Source: Synechococcus sp. PCC 7502 (GTDB taxonomy: Bacteria; Cyanobacteriota; Cyanobacteriia; Pseudanabaenales; Pseudanabaenaceae). From it: a stretch of 64,000 bases of DNA. This document shows positions 26,523 through 35,140 of this stretch, piece after piece; within the stretch, counting starts at the first letter, position 1; every line of letters starts with the position of its first letter. Where the stretch lies: the NCBI RefSeq assembly GCF_000317085.1, contig NC_019702.1:1704394-1768393 (forward strand), read 5' to 3'. Under the pieces are notes generated by a model. The model was given only the letters and a program-made list of their open reading frames with translations. It did not search any database and was not told the DNA's origin. The position numbers were made by a program, and so were the translations under genes.

Positions 26523-27524
26523 TTAGTACCCAATCACTCTATAGGCTTGATAATCACCATCATAGAAGGGTTCATATAGTACTCCACTGCAATTGTATTG
26601 GGTCGCATCATTAAAGTTAGTGGGATCAGGAGTGCAGCCATCTGCCAGAGAATATACAACTGCCCCAATCGGGGGAGCGACCACAGTGTATCGGTTATTG
26701 ATTGGGCGCAGAAATACTCCATCGGAATAGAGATAAGTATTTCCACTGACATATACATTGCTGTAATAGGGAGGCGGAGAAGTTAGAATTGCACCGATGA
26801 TTAAGCCAGATACAAAATCAGCAATATTCCATCCAGGGGGGGTGTAGTAGCCACGACCATTCCATCCGCCTCCATACCAACCACGGTCTCTATTATTGAA
26901 AACGCTGACATAGTTGTTGTTATTGATAATAGTGGGGCGACTCCAATTATTCGGGCGAATTACAACATTACGGCGATTCCAATCATTGGAACGATTCACA
27001 TTACGACGATCCCAATCGTTAGAACGATTTACATTTGAAGGATTTACATAAATATTGGGAACATTAGGGCGATTCCAATCATTGGGACGATTTACATTAC
27101 GACGATCCCAATCGTTAGAGCGATTTACATTTGAAGGATTTACATAAATATTGGGAACATTAGGGCGATTCCAATCATTAGGACGATTTACATTCACATT
27201 GACGTTAGGACGAACCACATTAACAGGGCTGCGATTCCAATCATTGGGACGATTTACATTCACATTAACGTTAGGACGAATCACATTAACAGGGGTGCGA
27301 TCGGGAGCATTAGTACGATTATTTCGATCATCGTTTCTTGTGGGTCTATTATCTTTATTGTCATTCCGATCATCATTATTGCGTTGACTTATTAAGGTCT
27401 TATTACTTTTAATAGAAGAGGTTTCAGTTTTCGAGAGCGCAAAGGCGGAATCAAAAGTAGAGATGCCAGCAGAGCCAAGCATGATTGCTAGCGTTAGAAG
27501 TGCCTGAGTTGTAGGGAATTTCAT
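26523..27524 (-). CDS. Exported Asn/Arg-rich repeat protein with DUF6515-like C-terminus
   Basis: 333 residues. A signal peptide (LLTLAIMLGSAGISTFDSAFA) precedes ~160 residues of tandem repeats built on NRPNDWNR, VNVNVNRPN and PNIYVNPSNVN. The C-terminal part (from WNIADFVSGLIIGAIL) contains a Tyr-rich domain (YYSNVYVSGNTYLY, GAVVYSLADGC, YNCSGVLYEPFYDGDYQAYRV) of the DUF6515 type. The repeat zone is low complexity and probably unfolded, arguing for surface or envelope location. The long AT-rich upstream region (27525-27828) holds its promoter. Function unknown. Confidence 0.8.
   Translation of the reverse strand: MKFPTTQALLTLAIMLGSAGISTFDSAFALSKTETSSIKSNKTLISQRNNDDRNDNKDNRPTRNDDRNNRTNAPDRTPVNVIRPNVNVNVNRPNDWNRSPVNVVRPNVNVNVNRPNDWNRPNVPNIYVNPSNVNRSNDWDRRNVNRPNDWNRPNVPNIYVNPSNVNRSNDWDRRNVNRSNDWNRRNVVIRPNNWSRPTIINNNNYVSVFNNRDRGWYGGGWNGRGYYTPPGWNIADFVSGLIIGAILTSPPPYYSNVYVSGNTYLYSDGVFLRPINNRYTVVAPPIGAVVYSLADGCTPDPTNFNDATQYNCSGVLYEPFYDGDYQAYRVIGY
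26970..27300. repeat. In-frame tandem repeats inside the Asn-rich protein gene
   Basis: Two repeat registers are seen in the DNA. A 96-bp unit starts at 27031 and again at 27127, nearly identical. A 66-bp unit starts at 27165 and again at 27231. Both periods are multiples of three, so unit gain or loss keeps the frame. Identity is high enough to expect copy-number change by slippage or recombination. Confidence 0.85.
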
Positions 27525-27828
27525 AAATTTAGAACCTTTTAGGGATGATTATTTTGATCAATAATTAATCAATAATTTGGGTAGGTTTTAGAAAGGAGGT
27601 TGATCTTATTTGCTCCTCTGAACACATTGAATTCACAACGATTTTTGATAGTTAGCCTAATAATTAGCTTGCCAATTCTATAAAGTGTGAGCATCGATTT
27701 TGACTTTTAGACTTTAAAAAATATGCTTTAAGTTCAAGGGATTGTATAAACACCTTGACAAGAATGTAGATAGAGAAGTTCCAAATTAATACCAAGTTAA
27801 TAAATTTGCTCGGAATTTATTTGCGATC
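27525..27828. other. Intergenic region, 304 bp, promoter side of the Asn-rich protein gene
   Basis: AT-rich, with stops in all frames. It holds the promoter of the minus-strand gene at 26523-27524. An AGGAG...CTCCT pair near 27595-27620 could form a weak hairpin. No RNA gene or insertion element is recognised. Confidence 0.5.
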
Positions 27829-28095
27829 ATGTCAATAGGATTGCGTCAACGAAGAAAATCAGGTTGGGAGTCCACATTCAAATTCAATTGCAAAGCTCTT
27901 GAAAACAGGTTTCCAATCTTTAATCAGCATCGACTGCTTTTTAGAAATATTATTAAGGGTGCCACTGGATATGCCTATTTATGCGGCAAAACACGGGAGT
28001 CCTTAGAAAAAACTGCTGCCTTGCTGGACGATCGCTTTTCTTTCCAATTACCAACTTCCCATCGCCACGATCAAGACCCAACAAATTTTAGATAG
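27829..28095 (+). pseudogene. Probable degenerate gene fragment with mixed frames
   Basis: An 88-codon open frame from ATG 27829 is the only continuous reading. Better-looking protein sequence, however, switches frames: MPIYAAKHG and IATIKTQQILDREDK sit in a second frame, while SLEKTAALLDDRF lies in the first. Joined, they would make a coherent helical protein end. This suggests a decayed gene with at least two frameshifts rather than a real 88-residue product. No family was recognised. It converges with the 28111-28446 gene. Confidence 0.4.
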
Positions 28096-28110
28096 AGAAG
28101 ATAAGTAGAG

Positions 28111-28446
28111 TTAGCTAGATGCAATTTTAATCTCCCCCACCATACGTGACCAATGAGGATTACGGGGTAGGTACTTAACTTGGATTTTTTCACCCTCTTG
28201 CGGTGGATTTTCAAGTAAAAAGCCAATAACACCTGATCGCTCAAATTTTTTATGACTTTGGGGCTCGATGAATCTATATCTGACAATACAATCACCCTCA
28301 TCTATACGCACTTCAATAATATCAGCCCAGATAGTAACCCCTTGATTAAACACTTCACGTTCTTTTTTGACGGTATAGAGTTGAGCTATATAAGCCAAAA
28401 CAAGAATACCTACCATCAGCGCAACAATAGCAATATAGTTAAGCAT
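28111..28446 (-). CDS. Single-pass membrane protein, DUF3592-like
   Basis: 111 residues. One N-terminal transmembrane helix (IAIVALMVGILVLAYIAQLY) precedes a short soluble domain with the sequence DGECIVRYRF-like and PPQEGEKIQVKYLPRNPHWSRMVG; KYLPRNP-type motifs are usual in DUF3592 proteins. The cytoplasmic or periplasmic side cannot be told. Isolated gene; its role is unknown. Confidence 0.65.
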   Translation of the reverse strand: MLNYIAIVALMVGILVLAYIAQLYTVKKEREVFNQGVTIWADIIEVRIDEGDCIVRYRFIEPQSHKKFERSGVIGFLLENPPQEGEKIQVKYLPRNPHWSRMVGEIKIASS

Positions 28447-28795
28447 CTACATTAGATTCCTAATACTAAAAATTGGATTATATAGATGGGCTGTATTTAC
28501 CCTTTAACCCCATTTGCAAATCGTTTTTGGTTGTTAGAGTGAATATTTAGTAAATTAATTAAATTAATCGAGTTTATTGATATTTTAATAAAAATATTAC
28601 TTTAAAGCTAATTACAGCCCACTTCTCCCCCAGTAAAAGATTATGGTATTGAAGGTATGGAGGGCGATCGCTATATATTTCAAACCAAGGAATAGAGACC
28701 ATCGTAGATATTTAGCTAACGACCAAATATTATTAATAAATATGAAGTATCAGCTTATGTTACGATTTTTTAATCGTTTGTAATTACTAAAAACC
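28447..28795. other. Intergenic region, 349 bp, with inverted repeat
   Basis: AT-rich. An imperfect 12-bp inverted repeat, GGGCTGTA at 28488-28495 and TACAGCCC at 28613-28620 (flanks extend it with one mismatch), bounds an AT-rich core of about 130 bp, a possible miniature element or long hairpin. It contains the promoter region of gltX. No RNA gene was recognised. Confidence 0.5.
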
Positions 28796-30241
28796 GTGGC
28801 TGTTCGTGTTCGTATTGCTCCAAGTCCAACTGGAAATCTTCATATTGGCACTGCTCGCACTGCTTTATTTAACTGGCTTTATGCTAAGCGGCACCAAGGA
28901 GAGTTTATTCTGCGTGTAGAGGATACTGATCAAGAGCGATCGCAGGATAAATATACACAAAATATTTTAGAAGGATTGAAATGGCTTGGAATCGACTATA
29001 ACTCTGGTCCATTTTTTCAAACTCAACGCCTAGAACAGTATCGTGCTGCCATTCATATACTTTTAGACCAGGAACTTGCCTACTATTGCTACTGCACAGA
29101 GGCGGAACTGGAACAAATGCGAGAAGAGCAAAAAGCCCAAAAACAAGCTCCCCGCTATGATAACCGTCATCGCTATTTAACCAAACAACAACGTGCCGAG
29201 TTTGCTGCTGCTGGCAGAAAGCCTGTAATTCGCTTTATGATCGAAGAACCCCGTGAGGTCAGTTGGTTTGATATGGTGCGGGGCGAAGTCACTTGGAATA
29301 CCAAGGATTTGGGCGGCGATTTGGTCATTGCTAGGGTGGATGATCACGGACAGGTATCTTTGCCTTTGTATAATTTTGCGGTGGTCATAGATGACATTGA
29401 TATGGAAATCACCCATGTCATTCGAGGTGAGGATCACATTGCCAATACCGCTAAGCAGATTTTACTCTATGAGGCATTGGGGGCAGAGATTCCTGAATTT
29501 TGCCATTTACCCTTAATTCTTAATTCCCAAGGTGCTAAAATTTCTAAGCGAGATGGGGCAACTTCGGTGTCTGAGTTTCAACAATTGGGTTATGTACCTG
29601 AAGCATTTAATAATTACATGGTATTACTGGGTTGGTCAGACCCGAACGGCAGAGAAATTTTTACACCCTCAGAAGTGGCTGAAGTATTTGAGTTTGAGCG
29701 TGTTAACAAGGCGGGGGCAAGGTTTGATTGGGATAAGCTGAATTGGCTCAATAGTCAGTATCTGCATAGTATGGATGTGGAAGATTTATGCGATCGCCTG
29801 ATTCCGTTTTGGCAGTCTGCTGGTTTTGAGTTGGGAGATCGAGGTTGGTTAATTGATGTCGTTAAATTAATTGCACCAAGTCTTACGGTTCTGACCGATG
29901 CCGTAGAAATGACTAGGTATTTATTTAGTGAAGACCTTGCGTATAAAGATGAGGCGATCACTGTGCTTAAACAAGAATCAACTAAACCAGTCTTAATCGC
30001 AGTGGCACAAGCATTAAAAGATATTGAAACCCTCACACCTGAGTCAGCCAGTAACTTATTCCAAACTGTGGCAAAGTCTCTAAGTTTGAAAAAAGGTGCG
30101 GTAATGAAACCACTACGCTGTGCGCTATCGGGAGATATTCATGGTCCTGATTTAAGTGCATCTCTACTATTGCTACATCAAAGAATACTGGATCAAAACA
30201 GCGTGGCTTTAACCAGAATTGAGAAAGCATTGAATCTCTAG
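28796..30241 (+). CDS. gltX: Glutamyl-tRNA synthetase
   Basis: 481 residues from GTG 28796 (AVRVRIAPSPTGNLHIGTAR). Class I aminoacyl-tRNA synthetase that charges tRNA-Glu in the cytosol; in cyanobacteria Glu-tRNA also feeds tetrapyrrole synthesis and is used to make Gln-tRNA. Motif 1 is PSPTGNLHIGTARTALFNWL (HIGH-like) and the KMSKS-like loop is KISKRDGATS near residue 245. The tRNA-binding C-terminus is complete. Length is normal for the non-discriminating bacterial type. An AT-rich promoter region precedes it, and no operon partner is nearby. Confidence 0.96.
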   Translation: MAVRVRIAPSPTGNLHIGTARTALFNWLYAKRHQGEFILRVEDTDQERSQDKYTQNILEGLKWLGIDYNSGPFFQTQRLEQYRAAIHILLDQELAYYCYCTEAELEQMREEQKAQKQAPRYDNRHRYLTKQQRAEFAAAGRKPVIRFMIEEPREVSWFDMVRGEVTWNTKDLGGDLVIARVDDHGQVSLPLYNFAVVIDDIDMEITHVIRGEDHIANTAKQILLYEALGAEIPEFCHLPLILNSQGAKISKRDGATSVSEFQQLGYVPEAFNNYMVLLGWSDPNGREIFTPSEVAEVFEFERVNKAGARFDWDKLNWLNSQYLHSMDVEDLCDRLIPFWQSAGFELGDRGWLIDVVKLIAPSLTVLTDAVEMTRYLFSEDLAYKDEAITVLKQESTKPVLIAVAQALKDIETLTPESASNLFQTVAKSLSLKKGAVMKPLRCALSGDIHGPDLSASLLLLHQRILDQNSVALTRIEKALNL

Positions 30242-30389
30242 ATTGTTTAGCGGATATTAGATATTAATGGCTGCTGATTATCTGTAAATTTGGGGTAGTG
30301 TTAAAGAGGTCAGGGTTATGATTTTATTACCCTAATATTATTAATAATCACCTATAATCACATATTAATACTTTCTGTTTTCTATTAGA

Positions 30390-30401
30390 TAGAACGTTCT
30401 A
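30390..30401. promoter_or_regulatory. Perfect 12-bp palindrome upstream of the OsmC gene
   Basis: TAGAACGTTCTA lies 18 bases before the OsmC start, within a longer near-symmetric stretch. It is in the right place for an operator or a promoter-proximal dimeric repressor site. No specific regulator can be named from sequence. Confidence 0.35.
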
Positions 30402-30419
30402 ATTAACAAAATAAAATTT

Positions 30420-30959
30420 ATGACTAAAACTGCAACCGCTACAGTCGCTACTCCGCTTCGTCCCATTAGTAAAGATGGCTTAATTGCCCTTGCGGAGAAA
30501 GCTAAGGCTAATCCCAATGTGATCAAGTCCCTTCCTGTCACCACCGTATGTGAAGGACAATTTCGCAACCTTACCTATGTGCGAGACTTACCTGCCCATG
30601 TCATTGATGAACCACCTTCGCTTTTAGGTGAGGATACTGCCCCTAATCCTTCGGAAGCGGTTTTAGCCAGTTTAGGGTCTTGCCTTTCTGTAGGTATTCA
30701 TGCCAATGCCACCATGCGTGGAATTACTTTAACTAAGTTAGAACTACACCTAGAGGGTGATATTAACATCACTGGAGTTTGGGGAATTGGAGACTTATCA
30801 GAAAAACGCTTAGGTTTCACTGATATTAGGGTAAAGGTGGATATTGAAGGAGATGCCAGTCGGGAAGAATTAGATGCTTTAGTGGCTCACTCTAATATTT
30901 GGTCTCCAGTTGCCAACACTTTGCGGAATCCTGTCAGTGTGGAAGTCGGCTTAGCGTAG
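30420..30959 (+). CDS. OsmC-family peroxide/thiol-detoxification-like protein
   Basis: 179 residues, OsmC/Ohr fold. A Cys is seen in SLGSCLSVGIHANATMRGI, the usual first active-site position; the second, often in a VC or HC motif near residue 115, is not clearly present. Members are dimeric organic-hydroperoxide reductases or bind small thiols. The start ATG 30420 follows an AACAAAATAAAATTT leader. Downstream is an acyl-CoA dehydrogenase-like gene on the same strand, 49 bases away. Its substrate is not evident. Confidence 0.85.
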   Translation: MTKTATATVATPLRPISKDGLIALAEKAKANPNVIKSLPVTTVCEGQFRNLTYVRDLPAHVIDEPPSLLGEDTAPNPSEAVLASLGSCLSVGIHANATMRGITLTKLELHLEGDINITGVWGIGDLSEKRLGFTDIRVKVDIEGDASREELDALVAHSNIWSPVANTLRNPVSVEVGLA

Positions 30960-31008
30960 CATTCATAAACACTAGAGACAGAGGTTGTAACCAGATTGCG
31001 GAGGAATC

Positions 31009-32172
31009 ATGCCAGTAGTTGGAAAAATTGAACAACTTGAACAACCAGTTAGCAAAGACTTATCCCAAGGTCATGAACATCTTATTCCTAAATTACGGCA
31101 GGCGATCGCCCAGAACTTAGCCCCTCAAGTTACAAGTATTGATCTTAAAGGTGAATATCCCACCCAGTTCATGTTTGAAATTGGCAAACTGGGAGCATAT
31201 TCTCAAGCTGTAACTTCTGAATGTGGTGGAGTTGGCTCAGGTTTGCAGTCGGCATTGCGGGCGATCGAGGCTGTTTCAGAAACTTGTATGAGTACGGGCT
31301 TTATGGTGTGGTGTCATAATGCGTGCGCTTGGTATATCCAAAATAGTAATAATGATTACCTAAAGACTCAGATTTTACCGCAGGTGGCACAGGGGAAAGT
31401 GTTGTGTGGGACGGGTTTATCTAACCCTATGAAGCATTTTGCAGGCATTGAAAAGATTGCGATCGCCGCAAAACGTTGTGAAGGTGGATATATTCTCAAT
31501 GGCATGTTACCTTGGGTTTCAAATATTGATGTGGATCACTATTGGGCGATCGCTGCTAAGGTTGAAGGCGGTGAAGATTACCTTATGGGAGTTGTTTCTG
31601 GTAACTTAAAAGGCTTAACCCTAAGACAGAATGCCCATTTTATTGCCCTAGAGGGAACTAAAACCTATAGCTGCGTATTTAGGGATGTATTTCTCCAAGA
31701 TCAATGGGTATTAGCAGCACCCTGTGAAAATTATGTGGAGAAAATCAAGCCTGGTTTTATCCTGACTCAAGTGGGAATGGGACTAGGGGTAATTTCTAGC
31801 TGTATTGACCTGATTAAAAAAACTAATGTCAATAAATCCCATGTCAATTGCTATTTGGAGGATGGGGCTGAAGAATTAGAAGAAGAGTTAGATGCCTTGA
31901 GAATGAAGTCCTATCTATTAGCTGAAATTATTCACTGTGGGGGCAGGATTTTTAGTAAGGATATTCTCAAAGGTGTAATTGAATGCCGTGTTGCCTCTTC
32001 AGAACTATCCTTAAGAGCTTCTCAATCGGCGATGCTCCATGCCGGTGCCAGGGGTTATATTCATGGTAGTGAATTTGAGCGGAAGTTAAGAGAATCCTAT
32101 TTTGTGGCGATCGTTACTCCCGCCTTAAAGCATTTGAAAAAGATGTTATACAAAATGCAATTTAATTCATAA
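31009..32172 (+). CDS. Acyl-CoA dehydrogenase-like flavoenzyme
   Basis: 387 residues. It has the three-part acyl-CoA dehydrogenase layout: N-terminal helical domain, central beta domain (LCGTGLSNPMKHFAGIEKIAI, FAD-binding region) and C-terminal helices (YLLAEIIHCGGRIF, SELSLRASQSAML). Close relatives include flavin-dependent monooxygenases (SfnB/DszC-like) as well as true dehydrogenases; the catalytic base could not be placed. Located between OsmC and the cyn operon, its substrate is unknown. A short 49-base gap to OsmC suggests co-transcription. Confidence 0.8.
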   Translation: MPVVGKIEQLEQPVSKDLSQGHEHLIPKLRQAIAQNLAPQVTSIDLKGEYPTQFMFEIGKLGAYSQAVTSECGGVGSGLQSALRAIEAVSETCMSTGFMVWCHNACAWYIQNSNNDYLKTQILPQVAQGKVLCGTGLSNPMKHFAGIEKIAIAAKRCEGGYILNGMLPWVSNIDVDHYWAIAAKVEGGEDYLMGVVSGNLKGLTLRQNAHFIALEGTKTYSCVFRDVFLQDQWVLAAPCENYVEKIKPGFILTQVGMGLGVISSCIDLIKKTNVNKSHVNCYLEDGAEELEEELDALRMKSYLLAEIIHCGGRIFSKDILKGVIECRVASSELSLRASQSAMLHAGARGYIHGSEFERKLRESYFVAIVTPALKHLKKMLYKMQFNS

Positions 32173-32746
32173 ATATTTGCTTAGATTTTGTTTAGATAAA
32201 TGGTTTAAATTTTTTGATTTTAGTGGATTAGCTAAATAAATTAATTCATAGGAATAAGCTTAGATTTTAAGCATGATCATCTTTACTTTTTACATACATA
32301 ACACTTCATTTAATAACCTTATTGTCTATGAATAGAAGTTATTTATAACAGTTTTATACAATTAATATATAAATATTTAGGCGAATATCCTGCTGTTTTA
32401 GATTTAATATACAGTCTATTTCAAGACTAAGAGTATACTGAGATTTCATTTCTATACACAGACCCATAAAGACTGTGAACCTTTCTATTTTTTATATTCA
32501 GATTTATGGGGTAATTTAGATGAAACCCAATTACAATCTATTTTAGAATTTCTCTAAGGTTAAAAACTTTATTTATTATAATTTATAGAATAAATTGAAT
32601 TAAATCAACGCAGTCATAAGGACAGTAAAATAGGCAAATTTGATAATATATGTTAATGGTTTAAGTATCAGAGTTTACATATTAAGTATGGCGTGTTTTG
32701 TTAATATCTAGTAAATAATTTAGATGTTCAATAGGAAAGAAGACTC
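32173..32746. other. Intergenic region, 574 bp, promoter region of cynA plus degraded coding traces
   Basis: AT-rich spacer ahead of the cyn operon. Scattered short frames look like a decayed gene (EYPAVLDLIYSLFQD around 32383-32430, and FYFLYSDLWGNLDETQLQS around 32490-32550), broken by several stops. No family named. The NtcA-type promoter lies near the right end. Confidence 0.45.
32665..32707 (+). promoter_or_regulatory. NtcA-activated promoter of the cyanate operon
   Basis: GTA (32665-32667), eight bases, TAC (32676-32678) is a perfect NtcA palindrome; 23 bases later TAATAT (32702-32707) matches the TAN3T -10 box. This spacing (20-24) is the known class of NtcA-activated promoter. The predicted start site is about 30 bases before the cynA ATG. 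It implies induction of cyanate use during nitrogen limitation. Confidence 0.85.
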
Positions 32747-34333
32747 ATGAATGCTCTAGTTGAAGAAATTGCGAATGGGGAAGCTTATTCTTTAGATAAT
32801 TTCAGAAGTCAGATTAAGTGTTCCTGTGGTGGTTCTCATTCTGAAGATGAACATTGGAAATACGTTTCAGATATGCCTTCTGATCCCATTGCCTTAGCTG
32901 ATGATTACCTGAGAATGGGATTATATAAACCAGAGGCGATCGCTTTAGGTGAGAATTTAACCAAGGCAGAAATGATGGAGGCTTTATTAATCCAAAATAC
33001 TGCTGGTGATGATCCGTTAAGACGACAGCTTTGTGAAGAGTTAATTAAGGAAGCAGGTGGATTGGATGCGGCATTAAGTGCTGCTTTTGGCGTGAATGCT
33101 GATGAGTTTTTAGGAACTACCCTAAATAGAGGCGAATTTAGCAGAAGAAGGTTTCTGAAACAGATTACCATGGCGGCGGGACTTCTTTCTTTGGGATTTT
33201 CCACCCAAGCTGCCCTAACTCAGCAGGATTTACAAGCTCAGGGAAGCTTAGAGAAATCAAAACTAAGAATCGGCTTTATTCCCATTACCTGTGCCACGCC
33301 AATTTTAATGTCTAAGCCCTTGGGATTCTATAAGAAATACGGCTTGGAAGTAGATTTAGTGAAAATGCCTAGTTGGGCAGCAGTCAGAGACTCGGCGATC
33401 GCGGGAGAATTAGATGCCTATCACATGCTTACGCCTATGCCCATTGCCCTATCCATCGGTTTGGGTTCGGCTACGTTTCCTGTGCGGCTGGCTAGCATTG
33501 AGAATATTCACGGACAGTCGATCGTCCTTGCCAATAAGCATAAGGATAAAGTCAAGTCTGCTAAGGACTTCAAAGGATTAAGTATCGGTATTCCTTTCCC
33601 CTTTTCCAATCATAATCTGCTCATGCGCTATTATTTGGCGGCTGGTGGACTTAATCCTGATAAAGATGTCCAACTTCAAGTAATTCCTCCTCCTGATGCC
33701 CTAGCAAAGATGACCTCTGGACAGCTAGATGCTTTCCTGTTACCTGATAATGTGGGACAGAGGGCGGTATTTAATAAAGTTGGGTTTATTCATTTACTAA
33801 CTAAGGAACTGTGGACGGGACATCCCTGTTGTGCTTTTGCTGCCAGTCAAGCATGGATTAGTACTAACCCTAATACCTTCCGTGCCGTGAACAAAGCAAT
33901 TATTGATGGCTGTGGCTATTCTCGCAATGCAATTAATCGTTCTGTGATTGCTAAGGCGATCGCTCCACGGGAATATCTCAATGCCCCTGAACCAGTAATT
34001 AAAGCAGTGCTAACTGGAAATTTTGAAGATGGACAGGGTAATACCTTTAATATTAAAGACCGAGTAGATTTCGATCCCTATCCTTGGAAAAGCTTTGCCT
34101 ACTGGATTAATTCCCAATTAGTACGTTGGAATCTGCTCCCTGCCCAAAAAGCCAGATATGAAGCAATTGCTAACCAAGTATTTTTAGATGATATTGCCAG
34201 AACTTTAGCAAAGGAAGTAGGACAGAAGCCGCCGAGTGCTGAGCTAAGGACAGAAAAGCTTAAGTATGATACCTTTGACCCCAAAAAAGCATCAGCCTAC
34301 ATTGTCGACCAAAAGAAGAAGTACGGAGTTTAG
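32747..34333 (+). CDS. cynA: Cyanate/nitrate-type ABC transporter substrate-binding protein
   Basis: 528 residues. A Tat-type signal ([18 protein letters not shown], residues 133-150) precedes an NrtA/CmpA/CynA-like periplasmic binding domain ([38 protein letters not shown]). This binding domain delivers substrate to the CynB permease. Unusually, ~130 residues lie before the Tat motif, including [12 protein letters not shown], a Cys/His cluster suggesting metal binding; most relatives start at the signal. Start ATG 32747 has the ribosome site AGGAAAG. Identity as cyanate (rather than nitrate or bicarbonate) is inferred from cynS downstream. Confidence 0.82.
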   Translation: MNALVEEIANGEAYSLDNFRSQIKCSCGGSHSEDEHWKYVSDMPSDPIALADDYLRMGLYKPEAIALGENLTKAEMMEALLIQNTAGDDPLRRQLCEELIKEAGGLDAALSAAFGVNADEFLGTTLNRGEFSRRRFLKQITMAAGLLSLGFSTQAALTQQDLQAQGSLEKSKLRIGFIPITCATPILMSKPLGFYKKYGLEVDLVKMPSWAAVRDSAIAGELDAYHMLTPMPIALSIGLGSATFPVRLASIENIHGQSIVLANKHKDKVKSAKDFKGLSIGIPFPFSNHNLLMRYYLAAGGLNPDKDVQLQVIPPPDALAKMTSGQLDAFLLPDNVGQRAVFNKVGFIHLLTKELWTGHPCCAFAASQAWISTNPNTFRAVNKAIIDGCGYSRNAINRSVIAKAIAPREYLNAPEPVIKAVLTGNFEDGQGNTFNIKDRVDFDPYPWKSFAYWINSQLVRWNLLPAQKARYEAIANQVFLDDIARTLAKEVGQKPPSAELRTEKLKYDTFDPKKASAYIVDQKKKYGV

Positions 34334-34334
34334 G

Positions 34335-35140
34335 ATGGGTAGGTTTTGGGAACAAAATCGCAATCTTATGGCATTTGGGGTATTTATAGTTTCTTTTTGC
34401 CTAATTGCGGGCTTTTGGGAACTTGGTGCTAAATTACAAATTTTCTCTCCATTAATGCCATCAGCTAGTCAGACTGGGGCAGATTTCTGGCAATGGATTA
34501 GCGATCCCTTTTATGATCGAGGTTCTAATGATAAAGGCATAGGCTGGCAACTGTTAGCGAGTTTACGCCGAGTTTTAACTGGGTTTGCCATTGGGTCAGC
34601 GATCGCCATTCCTTTGGGAATTATCATCGGCTTATCTGAGGTGCTATCTAAAGCGATTGATCCCTATATTCAGTTACTCAAACCAGTATCACCGTTGGCT
34701 TGGCTACCTTTCCTTTAGGCTTAGGGTTACTTAAGGACTCTGAAAATACGGCTTTGTTTGTCATTGCCATCACCAGTATGTGGCCCACGTTAATTAATAC
34801 AAAATTTGGCGTTAGTAATGTCGATAAATCCTACTTAGATGTGGCGAGATCGCTGGGAGCATCCAAATGGCGAACTATTCAAAAAGTGATTTTGCCTGCG
34901 GCGGCTCCGAGTATTGTAGCTGGACTTCGCATTAGTATCGGTATTGCTTGGCTAGTGATTGTGGCAGCAGAAATTTTACTCGGTGGCACAGGGATAGGCT
35001 ATTTTATTTGGAATGAATGGAATAATCTCAGCATTACCAGCATTATCACCGCTATTATCGTGATTGGGTTTGTGGGGTTACTGTTTGATCGCCTATTTGG
35101 ACTACTGCAACATTGGGTATCTTTTGGGAGACAGGTATGA
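34335..35140 (+). pseudogene. cynB: Cyanate ABC transporter permease, frameshifted by 5-bp duplication
   Basis: ATG 34335 with GGAG six bases before it. The first frame runs 128 residues ([10 protein letters not shown] then stop at 34717); the second frame continues [16 protein letters not shown] to 35140. At 34707-34716 the sequence CCTTT is repeated in tandem; with one copy the frame reads [11 protein letters not shown], the expected conserved permease sequence. Both halves have helices and the EAA-like region VARSLGASKWRTIQKVILPAA. The end overlaps the cynD start (ATGA). The gene is either recently broken or phase-variable by slippage at the direct repeat. Confidence 0.88.
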
